From Bifidobacterium sp. WK041_4_12 (lineage in GTDB: Bacteria; Actinomycetota; Actinomycetes; Actinomycetales; Bifidobacteriaceae), in assembly GCF_041080795.1 (NCBI RefSeq), contig NZ_CP129674.1:1984001-2048000 (forward strand): a stretch of DNA of 64,000 nucleotides. Direction: 5' to 3'. Shown piece by piece: positions 27,419 to 37,345 of the stretch (the first letter of the stretch is position 1; each line of letters opens with the position of its first letter). Under the pieces are notes generated by a model that saw only the letters and a program-made list of their open reading frames with translations, searched no databases and had not been told where the DNA came from. Position numbers and translations under genes: made by a program.

Positions 27419-29428
27419 TCATGCCTGCGGAATGTTCTGCGTCAGCGCGGCAAGGAAGTCCTTGTTGGTTGCCGTCTTCTTCAGACGAGGCACCAACGTC
27501 TGGTATGCCTGTTCAGGTTCCATGCCACCGAATGCGCGGCGAAGGCGATAGACGATTGACAGCTCCTGTGGTGGGGTAATGAGCTCTTCACGGCGCGTGC
27601 CGGAAGCGTTGATGTCGATGGCTGGGAACATGCGCTTTTCTGACAGTTCGCGGGACAGTCGCAACTCCATGTTGCCCGTTCCCTTGAACTCTTCGAAGAT
27701 GACCTCGTCCATCTTCGAACCGGTTTCCACCAAGGCAGACGAAATGATGGTCAGAGAACCACCATTTTCAATGTTGCGCGCCGCTCCGAAGAACTTCTTA
27801 GGCGGGTACAGTGCCTGAGCGTCGACACCGCCGGAAAGAATGCGGCCGGATGCAGGTGCTGCAATGTTGTATGCACGAGCCAGACGAGTCATCGAATCAA
27901 GCAAAACGACAACATCCTGTCCAAGTTCGACCAGACGCTTGGCGCGTTCGATGGCGAGTTCTGCGACGGTCGTATGATCGGATGCCGGACGGTCGAAGGT
28001 TGAGGAAATGACCTCACCCTGCACCGTTCGCTCCATATCGGTAACCTCTTCAGGTCGTTCATCGACGAGCACCACCATCAGATGCACCTCAGGATTGTTC
28101 GTGCTGATGGAATTGGCAATGTTCTGCAAGGTGATTGTCTTGCCGGCCTTTGGCGGAGAAACGATCAGGCCACGCTGCCCCTTGCCAATCGGCGATACGA
28201 TGTCAATCAGTCGGCCGGTAATCTTGTTCGGCTGAGTCTCCATGCGCAGGCGTTCCTGCGGATACAGAGGCGTGAGCTTACTGAAATGAGGACGCGAGGA
28301 TGCCTCTTCCACGCTCATGCCATTGATGGTGTCAATGGACTGCAACGGCACGAACTTCTGCCGCTGATTGCGTCGCTCGCCCTCATGCGGTGGACGAATC
28401 GAGCCGTGAACGGCATCGCCTTTGCGCAGGCTGTACTTCTTGACCTGTCCCATCGACACATACACATCGTTGGGACCTGGCAGATAGCCGGAAGTGCGAA
28501 TGAAGGCGTAGGAATCAAGCACGTCTACGATGCCTGCAACGGGTACGAGCTCCTCCTGCCTTGCATCATCGCGCTTGTCTTCATCGCGGGATTCGAAGTC
28601 ACGATTGCGTTCACGACGGTTGCGACCCCTGCGATCATTGCTGCGCTCGTTACGGTCGTTACGCTCGTTACGATCAGCATTGTCATTGCGATTGTTGCGC
28701 TCACGACGGTCATGGCTGCGACGATTGCCGTCCTGGCTGTCGCCGTGTTCATCGTTCTGACGACGCGAGGAACGTTCGCTGCGATTGGGCAGCGCTGCCA
28801 GAATGTCATCGAGATCGCGAACGTTTTCATGGTCTTGCTCAGCGTTATCGTCGACGGCGTCGTGCTTGCGGCTTCTCTTGCGCAGTGGGAGTGCGACACC
28901 TGTGGAACTCTCCGAGTCACGGTGCCCTCCACGACGGCTATCCTGCCGGTCTGCGCCACGCTTGTCATGGTCACGCTGGTCACGCTGATCATGGCGCTCT
29001 TCACTGTGGCCTGACTCTGCATTGTCTATGCCCAGCACATCGAACAGATCATTCGAACGGTTCTGCTGCTGAACTCCCTGCTGAGCCGCAGCGTCAGAGG
29101 ATTGAGCACCCTCGCGTGATGCGGTTTCCTTCGTAGCTGAGCTCTTCCGAGTACGTCTACGAATCAAAGAACGTTCTTCTGGAAGGTTTTGCGTAACCGG
29201 TGTCTGCTGACTTGCATCGGTCGATGCAACTGAAGTGTTCAACGATGGTGCTTGCTTTGGAGCCCGAACAGTTACACCTGCGGGGGCAGCGCCACCGGAG
29301 CGTGCGGCCTGTATGGTCTCAACAAGTTTTGACTTGCGCATGGTGGATGTGCCGCGCAGACCCATCTGCTTGGCGAGCTCCTTGAGCTCAGGCAGTTTCA
29401 TATCATCAAGATTTTGGCTTGTTGCCAC
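27419..29428 (-). CDS. rho: Transcription termination factor Rho
   Basis: Hexameric RNA helicase ending transcription. The 669-residue protein starts with the Rho_N region (LPELKELAKQMGLRGTSTMRKS). A long disordered insertion rich in R, D, N, G and E (about 85-270) follows, typical of actinobacterial Rho. Then come the cold-shock RNA-binding domain (GYLPGPNDVYVSMGQVKKY) and the ATPase core with the P-loop SPPKAGKT (around residue 425) and VLLDSMTRLARAYN. The start is GTG at 29428. About 270 bp upstream contain the terminator of the oxidoreductase gene. Confidence 0.97.
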   Translation of the reverse strand: MATSQNLDDMKLPELKELAKQMGLRGTSTMRKSKLVETIQAARSGGAAPAGVTVRAPKQAPSLNTSVASTDASQQTPVTQNLPEERSLIRRRTRKSSATKETASREGAQSSDAAAQQGVQQQNRSNDLFDVLGIDNAESGHSEERHDQRDQRDHDKRGADRQDSRRGGHRDSESSTGVALPLRKRSRKHDAVDDNAEQDHENVRDLDDILAALPNRSERSSRRQNDEHGDSQDGNRRSHDRRERNNRNDNADRNERNDRNERSNDRRGRNRRERNRDFESRDEDKRDDARQEELVPVAGIVDVLDSYAFIRTSGYLPGPNDVYVSMGQVKKYSLRKGDAVHGSIRPPHEGERRNQRQKFVPLQSIDTINGMSVEEASSRPHFSKLTPLYPQERLRMETQPNKITGRLIDIVSPIGKGQRGLIVSPPKAGKTITLQNIANSISTNNPEVHLMVVLVDERPEEVTDMERTVQGEVISSTFDRPASDHTTVAELAIERAKRLVELGQDVVVLLDSMTRLARAYNIAAPASGRILSGGVDAQALYPPKKFFGAARNIENGGSLTIISSALVETGSKMDEVIFEEFKGTGNMELRLSRELSEKRMFPAIDINASGTRREELITPPQELSIVYRLRRAFGGMEPEQAYQTLVPRLKKTATNKDFLAALTQNIPQA

Positions 29429-29600
29429 TGTATAATGCCTTTCCTACCGCTCGCTGACAAAGTGTCAGGCGTGGCTTGAAAATGATTGCAGATTCATCTG
29501 CATATGAATATCCGAGGCTGTCCCAGCAATCGGACTCCACACACTCTACAACGCCCCATGGATTCTTGCAAAATAAAACGCCAGCTAGCCCGAATATGGA

Positions 29601-29636
29601 AATCCGGCTGGGCGGACTATCCCGCTCAGCCGGATT
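29601..29636 (-). terminator. Hairpin downstream of the FAD oxidoreductase gene
   Basis: AATCCGGCTG (29601-29610) pairs perfectly with CAGCCGGATT (29627-29636), with further GC pairing inside. It lies 65 bp after the oxidoreductase stop. On the minus strand the base runs into ATTTCC, a weak T-tract. Confidence 0.6.
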
Positions 29637-29700
29637 CTCGACATGCTCGCTTCAGTCAAGCATCATGAACATTGACGAACGATGCGCAACGATGACCTGA

Positions 29701-31323
29701 TCAGTTCGATTTCTCTTCGTGATAGCTTTTCTCGGTGTTGACATTCCACACATTGCGCTTGGATGTTCGTCCAGTCTCAATGTTCTTGACAGCTTCCATC
29801 GCCGTCGCCATCGAATGATCCTGGTTGTTGTAATGGTGCTGGCCATTGCGCCCGACACAATACAGGTTGCCGAAGGAATCCAGCCATTCAACCAGTTCCG
29901 GCATCTGTGGGTAGGTGTCGAAGTATGCAGGATATGCCTTCGGGACCTCTTCGCGATGCGAGTCGAGAACGTCCTGCGGGCCACTGATGATGCCCATGCG
30001 CGTTAACTCGTTGATGGCGAACTTCTTGGCCTCGTCCTCGGACAGATTCCAGAAGTCATCACCCTCGTCGCAGAAGTATTCCAAACCTATCCATACGGTA
30101 TTCTCAACGTCCTTGACGAGATACGGGCTCCAGTTGTTGAAAATCTGCAGACGTCCAACCTTGTATCCCGGATCCTGCACGTAAATCCAGCAGTCAGGAA
30201 CGATTGGCGGATGTCCAAGCGTCGGGATGCTCGTGGTATTGCGAATCCTCAGTTTCTTCACCAGCAGACCGACCGTGACGAAGTCACGATAGGGCAGACC
30301 ATTGGCGATATGCTGCATATCCTTGGGAGCGGACTGCGGCGAAGCGGCGATGGCATGGACGAGATCCTTCACCGGCATCGAAGAAATGACCTGATCCGCT
30401 TTCAATTCGACGCGCTTACCGTCGGCATGGGTGTATACCACGCCCGAAATCTTGCCTTCGTTCTGATCGATTTCGACCACGCGTGCATCGGTAAGCACCT
30501 TGACGCCTGCTTTGGTGCAACGCTCCTCAACGGTTTCCCAAAGCTGGCCAGGTCCAAGCTTCGGATACCAGAATTCCTCGATAAGGCTGGTTTCAACCTC
30601 GTGGGCATCGCGCTTCTTCGGCAAGATCTTCATCACGGCATTCTTGAGCACGCCAATGATGCTCAGGCCCTTCACGCGCTGCGCGCCCCAGTCTGCACTG
30701 ATCTGACTCGGTGAACGTCCCCACAGCTTCTCGGTGTACCCTGCGAAGAACATTGAATAGAGCTTGCGCCCGAAACGGTTGATGTAGAAGTTTTCAAGAT
30801 TATCTTCGGGCAGTTTATGAACGCACGACTTCAGGTAGCTGAAGCCAGCCTCCATCGTCAGCTTGAATCCCAATGCCTTCAAGGTATTTGGCGACAGCGA
30901 GATTGGATAATCGAAGAAGTGATGATTCCAGAAGATTCTTGACACTCGGTGGCGCTTCAGCATCACCTTGTCGGTCTTCTCAGGATCTGGACCACCTGGT
31001 TCCAGATCGTGGTGACGCCCCAGCTTCTTGTCATCGAATGAAGGAGCACCCTGCAGCGGAAGCATAGTCTTCCACCACTCCATGATTCTGTCATCCTTGG
31101 AGAAGAAACGGTGTCCGCCGATATCCATGCGGTTGCCATTATGCTTTACAGTCCTCGAAATGCCACCAAATTGCTTGGTTGCCTCCAGAACGGTGACATC
31201 ATAGTCACTGTTTCCGTCCTTGACGAACTCCCAAGCGGCAGTCAGACCTGCCGGTCCACCGCCGACAATCACGATTGATTGTCTGTCTTGCGAATCCTTA
31301 TCCGTGGATTGCTGTTCAGCCAC
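29701..31323 (-). CDS. FAD-dependent oxidoreductase (protoporphyrinogen oxidase/UGM-like fold)
   Basis: A 540-residue flavoprotein. The N-terminus has the dinucleotide-binding motif IVIVGGGPAGLTAAWEF, and TVLEATKQFGGISRTV and MDIGGHRFFSKDDRIMEWW follow. The C-terminal end has LYCVGRNGQHHYNNQDHSMATAM, typical of amine-oxidase-fold proteins related to UDP-galactopyranose mutase. GTG at 31323 is preceded by AGGAGG at five bases and is preferred over in-frame starts further upstream. The family is often found with cell-wall glycan genes; the substrate is unknown. Confidence 0.8.
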   Translation of the reverse strand: MAEQQSTDKDSQDRQSIVIVGGGPAGLTAAWEFVKDGNSDYDVTVLEATKQFGGISRTVKHNGNRMDIGGHRFFSKDDRIMEWWKTMLPLQGAPSFDDKKLGRHHDLEPGGPDPEKTDKVMLKRHRVSRIFWNHHFFDYPISLSPNTLKALGFKLTMEAGFSYLKSCVHKLPEDNLENFYINRFGRKLYSMFFAGYTEKLWGRSPSQISADWGAQRVKGLSIIGVLKNAVMKILPKKRDAHEVETSLIEEFWYPKLGPGQLWETVEERCTKAGVKVLTDARVVEIDQNEGKISGVVYTHADGKRVELKADQVISSMPVKDLVHAIAASPQSAPKDMQHIANGLPYRDFVTVGLLVKKLRIRNTTSIPTLGHPPIVPDCWIYVQDPGYKVGRLQIFNNWSPYLVKDVENTVWIGLEYFCDEGDDFWNLSEDEAKKFAINELTRMGIISGPQDVLDSHREEVPKAYPAYFDTYPQMPELVEWLDSFGNLYCVGRNGQHHYNNQDHSMATAMEAVKNIETGRTSKRNVWNVNTEKSYHEEKSN

Positions 31324-31410
31324 AGCAACCTCCTTACAGTCTTTGTCGTGGCACGTGTATGCCATTACCACAATATCTGAAACCTGAACAACACTACATT
31401 TTCGAAGAAA

Positions 31411-31725
31411 TTATGGCATCTCTTCTGGAATGTCAATGTCAGACTTCTGCACTTCTTCCACATTCACATCCTTGAATGTGACAATGCGGACATTTTTAAC
31501 GAATCTGCTTGAGCGATATACATCCCATACCCAGGCATCGGTTAATTGCACATCGAAATATACGTCATTGCCAGCTGAACGCACGTTGAAGTCAACCTTG
31601 TTGGCCAAATAGAAGCGTCGTTCAGTCTCGACAACATAGGTGAAGAGCTTGATGACATCCCTGTATTCACGATACAGGGCAAGTTCTGCCTTGGTTTCGT
31701 AATTATCGAGATCCTCAGCACTCAT
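31411..31725 (-). CDS. DUF2469 family protein
   Basis: A conserved actinobacterial protein of 104 residues. It starts MSAEDLDNYETKAELALYREYRD and continues FTYVVETERRFYLANKVDFNV, the signature of DUF2469. No catalytic residues or membrane segments are visible and the function is unknown. It lies 3 bp after the GNAT gene and is probably cotranscribed with it. In other actinobacteria this family sits in conserved housekeeping neighbourhoods. Confidence 0.88.
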   Translation of the reverse strand: MSAEDLDNYETKAELALYREYRDVIKLFTYVVETERRFYLANKVDFNVRSAGNDVYFDVQLTDAWVWDVYRSSRFVKNVRIVTFKDVNVEEVQKSDIDIPEEMP

Positions 31726-31728
31726 ATG

Positions 31729-32988
31729 TCAGTCTTTCCGTTCTTCCGGGGTCTGCTTGTGTTTATTCCCTAGACTACGCCACCATGCGCGCTTTGATGG
31801 TTTTCTGTCAGTCTGGTTATATGGCCATTCAACCTGATCTGGAACCTCCTCGCCATCCGTTCTGCCACTGCCGAAATGCCAGTTCGACGACGGGTTGGCA
31901 TCATAGTGCTCCTGGTGCTGCCGCTGCGACGTCGAATGACCATTGCCACTGCCGCTCGATTGCGAGGCAAGAGACGCGTGCTCACTCTCGCCGCTGTGGA
32001 GTGCATCGTCGCCGGAAACGAAATCTTTCTGGACGTCAGATTGCGATGCCACTGGCGACGAGGCATGAGCATCTGAGTTCACATTCGAGGCTTGCCCAGA
32101 CTCTGAGGTGTTTGCATACGAACTCTGCTCGCTGGCACTGATATGCCCTTTGCCGATTCTGTCGGCCACGATACCGCTCTTATTCTCAAGATGATGCAGT
32201 TCAGGCGTTATGTGCTGCATCGTCATCGCCTCTTTGACACCAGGGTTTTCCTCAAAGACATGCATGCCAAAGGCGTCAAGCGAACGTATCGGATCATATT
32301 CATCCACCAGCGAATCCATGACGATCAGATCCTGATACTTGCCCGCGCTGGCATCCCACAATGCGTCACGCGATACCCCTAGCGGCAGGAATCCAAGCGA
32401 CTGATACACCGAGATGGAGCGCGTGTTCTTCTCAGGAACGCTCACCCAAATGCGGTGCAAGCCCAAGCCAACCGGCTCGGGGGCAAAACCATAGGTCATG
32501 ACGCGCGGCATCGCATCCCTTGAATACCCGCGACCTCGATAATCCTTGCCCAATACCACCTGGATGCGAGCGGAACGAGCCCAACCGTCAATGTCAATGA
32601 GGAAGATCATGCCGATGATGCGGTCGGCATCAGATTCGTCAGCAGATTTGTTGTCAGCATCGCGATCCGTGGGTTCGGCAACCAATGCCCACGCGATGGT
32701 ACGCCGGAATTCAGGATCTCCTACACCGGAATCCACGGTTTTCTGACCCCACGCCCATGCCACTGAGCGACGAACCCAGGTACGCACCACGGCACGTTCG
32801 GCCTGCCTGTCCTTGCCGGTGATTCCCGAGGCGTTGTAGAAGGCTTCCAGCTCTTCCATGCGCGCGAGATCATCGAGCGTGGCGGGGCGTAAATGCACCA
32901 TCTCACCCTTGATTTCAGGAATGATGATGCGCTCCGGAAGCTCTCTCGACTGACCGGATAAGGACGTGTCCTCAGTGCTGCGTGTCAT
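31729..32988 (-). CDS. GNAT-family N-acetyltransferase with long disordered tail
   Basis: A 419-residue protein whose N-terminal half is a RimJ/RimL-type acetyltransferase: MVHLRPATLDDLARMEELEAF, IQVVLGKDYRGRGYSRDAMPRVMTYGF (acetyl-CoA loop) and NTRSISVYQSLGFLPLG. The C-terminal 170 residues are low-complexity (S, Q, H, N, G), ending in a basic KHKQTPEERKD; this tail is not part of the family. The acetyl acceptor is unknown. A 7-bp-arm palindrome at 33049-33065 lies upstream. Confidence 0.82.
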   Translation of the reverse strand: MTRSTEDTSLSGQSRELPERIIIPEIKGEMVHLRPATLDDLARMEELEAFYNASGITGKDRQAERAVVRTWVRRSVAWAWGQKTVDSGVGDPEFRRTIAWALVAEPTDRDADNKSADESDADRIIGMIFLIDIDGWARSARIQVVLGKDYRGRGYSRDAMPRVMTYGFAPEPVGLGLHRIWVSVPEKNTRSISVYQSLGFLPLGVSRDALWDASAGKYQDLIVMDSLVDEYDPIRSLDAFGMHVFEENPGVKEAMTMQHITPELHHLENKSGIVADRIGKGHISASEQSSYANTSESGQASNVNSDAHASSPVASQSDVQKDFVSGDDALHSGESEHASLASQSSGSGNGHSTSQRQHQEHYDANPSSNWHFGSGRTDGEEVPDQVEWPYNQTDRKPSKRAWWRSLGNKHKQTPEERKD

Positions 32989-33048
32989 AATGCCACTCTC
33001 GAATTCGACGGTTTTTTATCCGATACGATAGTACTGCGGTATCTCCAC

Positions 33049-33065
33049 CGTTGGTATAACCAACG
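33049..33065. promoter_or_regulatory. Palindrome upstream of the GNAT gene
   Basis: CGTTGGT and ACCAACG flank a 3-base centre. It lies about 60 bp before the GNAT start codon. It is a candidate operator; no regulator can be named. Confidence 0.35.
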
Positions 33066-33119
33066 TAGAATCGTTGAAAAAGTACCTTTGCATTCCGCCG
33101 ATCATCGAGAAACTTCCGA

Positions 33120-33144
33120 GCACAACCTGACGTTCAGGTCGTGC
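33120..33144 (-). terminator. Hairpin downstream of gatB
   Basis: GCACAACCTGA (33120-33130) pairs with TCAGGTCGTGC (33134-33144), one G-T pair, 3-base loop. It lies 45 bp after the gatB stop. The T-tract on the minus strand is poor, so it is a possible terminator. Confidence 0.5.
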
Positions 33145-33188
33145 CCAGCCGTTTCCGATCATAACCGGCGGAAAGCGTAGGCCACGAA

Positions 33189-34691
33189 TCAACCCTGATG
33201 AATCTTCTGCATCACGATCTTGCTGACGGCCTTGGCATCTGCCTGGCCATGCGTTGCGCGCATCACGGCACCGATGATCGCTCCCATCGGCTTCATGTTG
33301 CCCGAACGCAGCTTGTCAGCAATGTCTGGATTCTTGTCCAAAGCCTCCGTGACGGCACTTTCCAACGCGCCATCGTCAGAAACAACCTGATAGTTATGCT
33401 TGGCAACGACCTCGGCAGGCGTTCCCTCACCGGCGAGCACGCCAGCTACGGTCTGCTTGGCGAGCTTATCGTTGAGCTTGCCAGCGGTCACCAGATTCTG
33501 AACATCGGCAACGTCTTGTGGCGTGATCGAAAGCTCTTCGAGCGACACACCCTGTTCGTTGGCGATTCTGGACAGTTCGCCCATCCACCACTTGCGAGCG
33601 CCAGCCGCATCGCTTCCAGCCTTCACGGTCTCTTCGATCAGATCAAGCGCTCCTGCGTTCACCGCGTCGCGCATCTCCAGATCAGAGAATTTCCATTCGG
33701 CTTTCAAGCGTGCTCTGCGTTCACGCGGCATTTCTGGCATATGCGCCGCCAATTCATCGATATGGCTTTTGGTGACGTGGACCATGACCAGATCAGGATC
33801 GGGGAAGTAGCGATAATCGTTGGCGTCGGACTTCACACGGCCACCGGCTGTGGTCTGCGAGGCTTCATCCCAGTGACGGGTCTCCTGAAGGATTTCCCCA
33901 CCCTTGTCGAGAATGGCGGCCTGACGGCGAATCTCGTATACGAGTGTCTTCTCGATGCCTTTGAATGAGTTCACATTCTTGGTTTCGGAACGCGTGCCCA
34001 ATGGATCCTGTGGCGTCTTGCGCAGCGAGATGTTCACATCGGCGCGCATGTTGCCCTGCTCCATCCGAGCGTGGGAAATGTTCAGTGCACGAACGATGTC
34101 ACGAATCGTGCGAACATAGGCTCCTGCGATTTCTGCGGCCCGTGCGCCCGCACCCTCGACAGGCTTGGTCACGATCTCAATCAGCGGCACGCCTGCACGG
34201 TTGTAGTCGCAGAGGGAATGGTCCGCACCCTCGATGCGGCCATCGGCACCGCCGACATGCGTGTTCTTGCCAGCGTCGTCCTCAACGTGTGCACGCTCGA
34301 TCGGTACGCGGAACATCTCGCCGTCATCCAGTTCGACGTCAAGGTATCCGTTGCCGTTCAAGGGCTTGTCATACTGGGATATCTGGTAGTCGCGCGGCAT
34401 GTCAGGGTAGAAGTAGTTCTTGCGTGCGAACTGGCTCCATTCGGCAATGTCGCAGTGCAATGCGAGACCAAGCTTGATTGCGTAGTCGATTGCGGTTTTG
34501 TTGACGACGGGCAAGCTACCAGGCAGGCCGAGCGATACCGGCGTCAACTGCGAGTTTGGTTCGCCACCGAATTCAATGTGCGCCGGGCAGAACAGCTTCG
34601 TGTTCGTACTGAGCTCGACGTGGACTTCGAGACCGAATACCGGATCGTATTTCTTGACGGCATCGGCAAATTTCATCAATGTATCAGCCAT
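33189..34691 (-). CDS. gatB: Asp/Glu-tRNA amidotransferase subunit B
   Basis: tRNA-binding and kinase subunit of GatCAB, which converts misacylated Glu-tRNA(Gln) and Asp-tRNA(Asn) to the cognate amides. The 500-residue protein has the N-terminal YDPVFGLEVHVELSTNTKLFCPA, YFYPDMPRDYQISQYD, the HVEDDAGK block and YRYFPDPDLV, and a C-terminal YqeY-like tail domain ending KAVSKIVMQKI. It is the third gene of gatC-gatA-gatB, 20 bp after gatA. A hairpin follows the stop. Confidence 0.97.
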   Translation of the reverse strand: MADTLMKFADAVKKYDPVFGLEVHVELSTNTKLFCPAHIEFGGEPNSQLTPVSLGLPGSLPVVNKTAIDYAIKLGLALHCDIAEWSQFARKNYFYPDMPRDYQISQYDKPLNGNGYLDVELDDGEMFRVPIERAHVEDDAGKNTHVGGADGRIEGADHSLCDYNRAGVPLIEIVTKPVEGAGARAAEIAGAYVRTIRDIVRALNISHARMEQGNMRADVNISLRKTPQDPLGTRSETKNVNSFKGIEKTLVYEIRRQAAILDKGGEILQETRHWDEASQTTAGGRVKSDANDYRYFPDPDLVMVHVTKSHIDELAAHMPEMPRERRARLKAEWKFSDLEMRDAVNAGALDLIEETVKAGSDAAGARKWWMGELSRIANEQGVSLEELSITPQDVADVQNLVTAGKLNDKLAKQTVAGVLAGEGTPAEVVAKHNYQVVSDDGALESAVTEALDKNPDIADKLRSGNMKPMGAIIGAVMRATHGQADAKAVSKIVMQKIHQG

Positions 34692-34711
34692 GATTCTTTC
34701 CTTTACGATGC

Positions 34712-36268
34712 TTACTTGGCGAGGCTCTCAAGCCATGGGGTCTTCATGGATTGCAGCATCGGGCCTCCGCGTGACTGATCGAGCGCCGCTTCGAGTGCTG
34801 CGGCGGGCTTGTACATAAGATCGTCGCGCATCTGCGGTGCGAAGAACTGGAATCCAACGGGAAGCCCATCGTCGCTCAAGCCCGCAGGGATGGACATGGC
34901 TGGCACGCCTGCAAGGTTTGCAGGAATCGTGGCAACATCCTCCAGGTACATGGTCAGAGGATCGTTCATTTTTTCACCGAACTTGAATGCGGTGCTGGGA
35001 CTGGTCGGAGAGACCAGCACATCGCACTGCTTGAACGCGTTCTCGTAGTCACGAATGATCAGCGTTCTGACCTTCTGCGCCGAACCGTACCATGCGTCGT
35101 AGTAACCGGCGGACAGTGCGTAGGTGCCAAGAATGATGCGGCGCTTGACCTCGTCGCCAAAGCCAGCCTCACGCGTGGCTGCCATCATATTGGCCGCAGT
35201 CTGGTCGGTGCCCTCAGGAGGCATCACGCGCAGACCATAGCGCATGCCATCGTAGCGGGCAAGATTGCTTGATACCTCGGAAGGCATGATGATGTAGTAC
35301 GCGCCAAGAGCATAGGACAGGTGCGGGCATGAGACTTCAACGACCTCGGCACCCATGTTCTCGAGAGCCTTCAACGCCTCGTCAAAGCGAGCCTGCACGC
35401 CGGGCTGGAATCCCTCGCCCGAAATCTCCTTGATAAGGCCAACCTTCATGCCCTTCAAGTCCATCTTCTGACCTTCGCGGGCCGCCTTCACTATTGATGG
35501 CAGAGACTTGGGGATGGATGTGGAATCATGTTCGTCGTAGCCGCCGATGAGTTCGTGAAGCAGTGCGGAATCGAGAACCGTTCGTGACACTGGACCGATT
35601 TGGTCAAGCGAGGAAGCCATGGCAATGGCACCAAAGCGTGACACCCCGCCATAGGTGGGTTTAACGCCGACCGTGCCGGTGAGTGCGCCAGGCTGTCGAA
35701 TTGAGCCGCCAGTATCGGTACCCAAAGCGAGCGGAGCTTCGAAGGATGCCACAGCTGAAGCCGAACCACCGCCGGAACCTCCGGGAACCCGTTCGGTGTC
35801 CCAAGGGTTATGGGTTGTGGTGTAGGCACTGTGCTCGGTTGATGAGCCCTGTGCGAATTCATCAAGGTTCGTCTTGCCCAGGATCGGCATTCCTGCTGCC
35901 TTGATCTTCGTGATGACGGTTGCATCGTATGGTGGAACCCAACCCTGAAGAATCTTCGAGGCAGCTGTTGTCTCAATGCCCTTGGTGACGATCATGTCCT
36001 TGATTGCGATAGGCACGCCGGCCAGTTCCGGCAGACCTTCGGTCTCTCCGGCCGCATGCTTCTTGTCGAAGGCATCGGCCTGTTTCAAGGCCTCATCTTT
36101 GGAAACATGCAGGAAGGCTTGGATACTTGGCTCGGCTGACTCGATGACCTTCAGCTCCGACTCAACCAGTTCACGGCTTGAAACTTCATTATGCTGTATT
36201 TTTTCAGCCATTTCGGCTGCCGACAGTGTGACCAGATCGTTCAGTCTGGAATTATCCTGTGATGACAT
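34712..36268 (-). CDS. gatA: Asp/Glu-tRNA amidotransferase subunit A
   Basis: Glutaminase subunit of GatCAB, an amidase-signature enzyme that supplies ammonia to GatB. The Ser-cisSer-Lys triad is visible: the lysine in GVPIAIKDMIVTKG, the cis-serine in PGGSGGGSASAVAS, and the nucleophile in GTDTGGSIRQPGAL. ATG at 36268 (MSSQDNSRL) gives 518 residues; an in-frame GTG at 36280 overlaps the gatC stop as GTGA and would add four. GGAG lies 11 bases before the ATG. The gene is directly coupled to gatC. Confidence 0.97.
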   Translation of the reverse strand: MSSQDNSRLNDLVTLSAAEMAEKIQHNEVSSRELVESELKVIESAEPSIQAFLHVSKDEALKQADAFDKKHAAGETEGLPELAGVPIAIKDMIVTKGIETTAASKILQGWVPPYDATVITKIKAAGMPILGKTNLDEFAQGSSTEHSAYTTTHNPWDTERVPGGSGGGSASAVASFEAPLALGTDTGGSIRQPGALTGTVGVKPTYGGVSRFGAIAMASSLDQIGPVSRTVLDSALLHELIGGYDEHDSTSIPKSLPSIVKAAREGQKMDLKGMKVGLIKEISGEGFQPGVQARFDEALKALENMGAEVVEVSCPHLSYALGAYYIIMPSEVSSNLARYDGMRYGLRVMPPEGTDQTAANMMAATREAGFGDEVKRRIILGTYALSAGYYDAWYGSAQKVRTLIIRDYENAFKQCDVLVSPTSPSTAFKFGEKMNDPLTMYLEDVATIPANLAGVPAMSIPAGLSDDGLPVGFQFFAPQMRDDLMYKPAAALEAALDQSRGGPMLQSMKTPWLESLAK

Positions 36269-36276
36269 ACTCGAGT

Positions 36277-36573
36277 TCACTCCTCACCCATGATGCGCGG
36301 TGCAACGAACATGCCATCCTCGGTAGCAGGCGCATCCGCCAAAGCCTGCTCCTGGGTCAACGGCGTTGCGGCAACGTCTGGGCGCAGATACGCCTCAAGA
36401 GGTACCGGATTTGCGGTTGGTGGGATATCGTCTGAAGCGACTTCCTGGACTTTTGCAATGGCATCGGCGATCACATTCAATTGGCCTTGCATTCGCGTGA
36501 CTTCTTCATCAGTCAACGCGATACGGGCGAGATCACCAAGATGCTCGATTTCTTCACGTGTGAATGTTGGCAT
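36277..36573 (-). CDS. gatC: Asp/Glu-tRNA amidotransferase subunit C
   Basis: Small chaperone-like subunit that wraps between GatA and GatB. The 98-residue product has the family form: TREEIEHLGDLARIALTDEEV at the N-terminus, then DIPPTANPVPLEAYLRPDV and a C-terminal FVAPRIMGEE. ATG at 36573 (MPTFTREE) is chosen over an ATG at 36585; neither has a strong RBS. First gene of the gat operon. Confidence 0.95.
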   Translation of the reverse strand: MPTFTREEIEHLGDLARIALTDEEVTRMQGQLNVIADAIAKVQEVASDDIPPTANPVPLEAYLRPDVAATPLTQEQALADAPATEDGMFVAPRIMGEE

Positions 36574-36619
36574 AGTCCACATCATATGTGTTCAGTGTGA
36601 CACAGAGCTGACCCAGGGT

Positions 36620-37345
36620 TTACGAGTTATACGCCGGTTTTGCACGCTGCGCTATCCATGCGTGCATGGCGACCGCGGCGGCTGCGCCCGCATTTATTGA
36701 GCGAACGGAACCGTACTGCGATATGTACACGACATCATCGGCCAGTTCAAGAGCCTTGCGTGACAGGCCTGGACCCTCGGCACCGAAAATCATGAGGCAA
36801 TGCTCCGCAAAGCTGTAGGATTCGATGGGAACCGACCCTGGAACGTTGTCGATGGCGATGATTCGGGTGCGGACATGGTCGTGTTCGTCTCTGTCACGGA
36901 TTTCTTCTATCAAAGCTTCGATGCTGGGGCTATGTTCGACATGCTGGTAGAGTTCCGTCATCAGCGCACCCTTGCGATTCCACTTGTGAGGACCGACAAT
37001 ATGCACGGTTCGGGCAGCGAATGCGTTTGCGGTTCTGACCATCGAACCTATGTTGAAATCGTGGGTCCAGTTCTCAATCGCCACTTCAAAACCATGCCGT
37101 CCCTTATGGTCCAGATCGACTCGGATCGCCTCGACCGTCCAGTAGCGGTATTGGTCAAGAACGTTGCGATGATCGCCCTCATCGAGCAGTTCTGTATCGA
37201 AGCGTGGGTCGAACTGTGAGGAATCGGGATCGTCCGGTCGGGGTTCATCTGGATGTGTTTCTTGCCATGGACCTACGCCTATGGGGCGAAAGTCTGGTTC
37301 TCCTGAGGCCAGGGCTGCCTTCGTCACTTCGTTAGGTTCCCTCAC
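36620..37345 (-). CDS. TrmH/SpoU-family RNA 2'-O-methyltransferase
   Basis: SPOUT-class methyltransferase, 241 residues. The three family motifs are clear: NIGSMVRTANAFAA (motif 1), LMIFGAEGPGLSRKAL (motif 2), and YISQYGSVRSINAGAAAAVAMHAW (motif 3), which form the knotted SAM site. An acidic N-terminal extension of about 70 residues is present. GTG at 37345 overlaps the stop of the preceding PRTase-like gene as GTGA, so translation is coupled. The RNA target, tRNA or rRNA, cannot be told from sequence. Confidence 0.88.
   Translation of the reverse strand: MREPNEVTKAALASGEPDFRPIGVGPWQETHPDEPRPDDPDSSQFDPRFDTELLDEGDHRNVLDQYRYWTVEAIRVDLDHKGRHGFEVAIENWTHDFNIGSMVRTANAFAARTVHIVGPHKWNRKGALMTELYQHVEHSPSIEALIEEIRDRDEHDHVRTRIIAIDNVPGSVPIESYSFAEHCLMIFGAEGPGLSRKALELADDVVYISQYGSVRSINAGAAAAVAMHAWIAQRAKPAYNS

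Noticed and set aside
28525..29022. Long overlapping frames within the rho insertion region
   Set aside because: They arise from the repetitive arginine- and aspartate-rich codons of rho; rho itself is unambiguous in the other frame.
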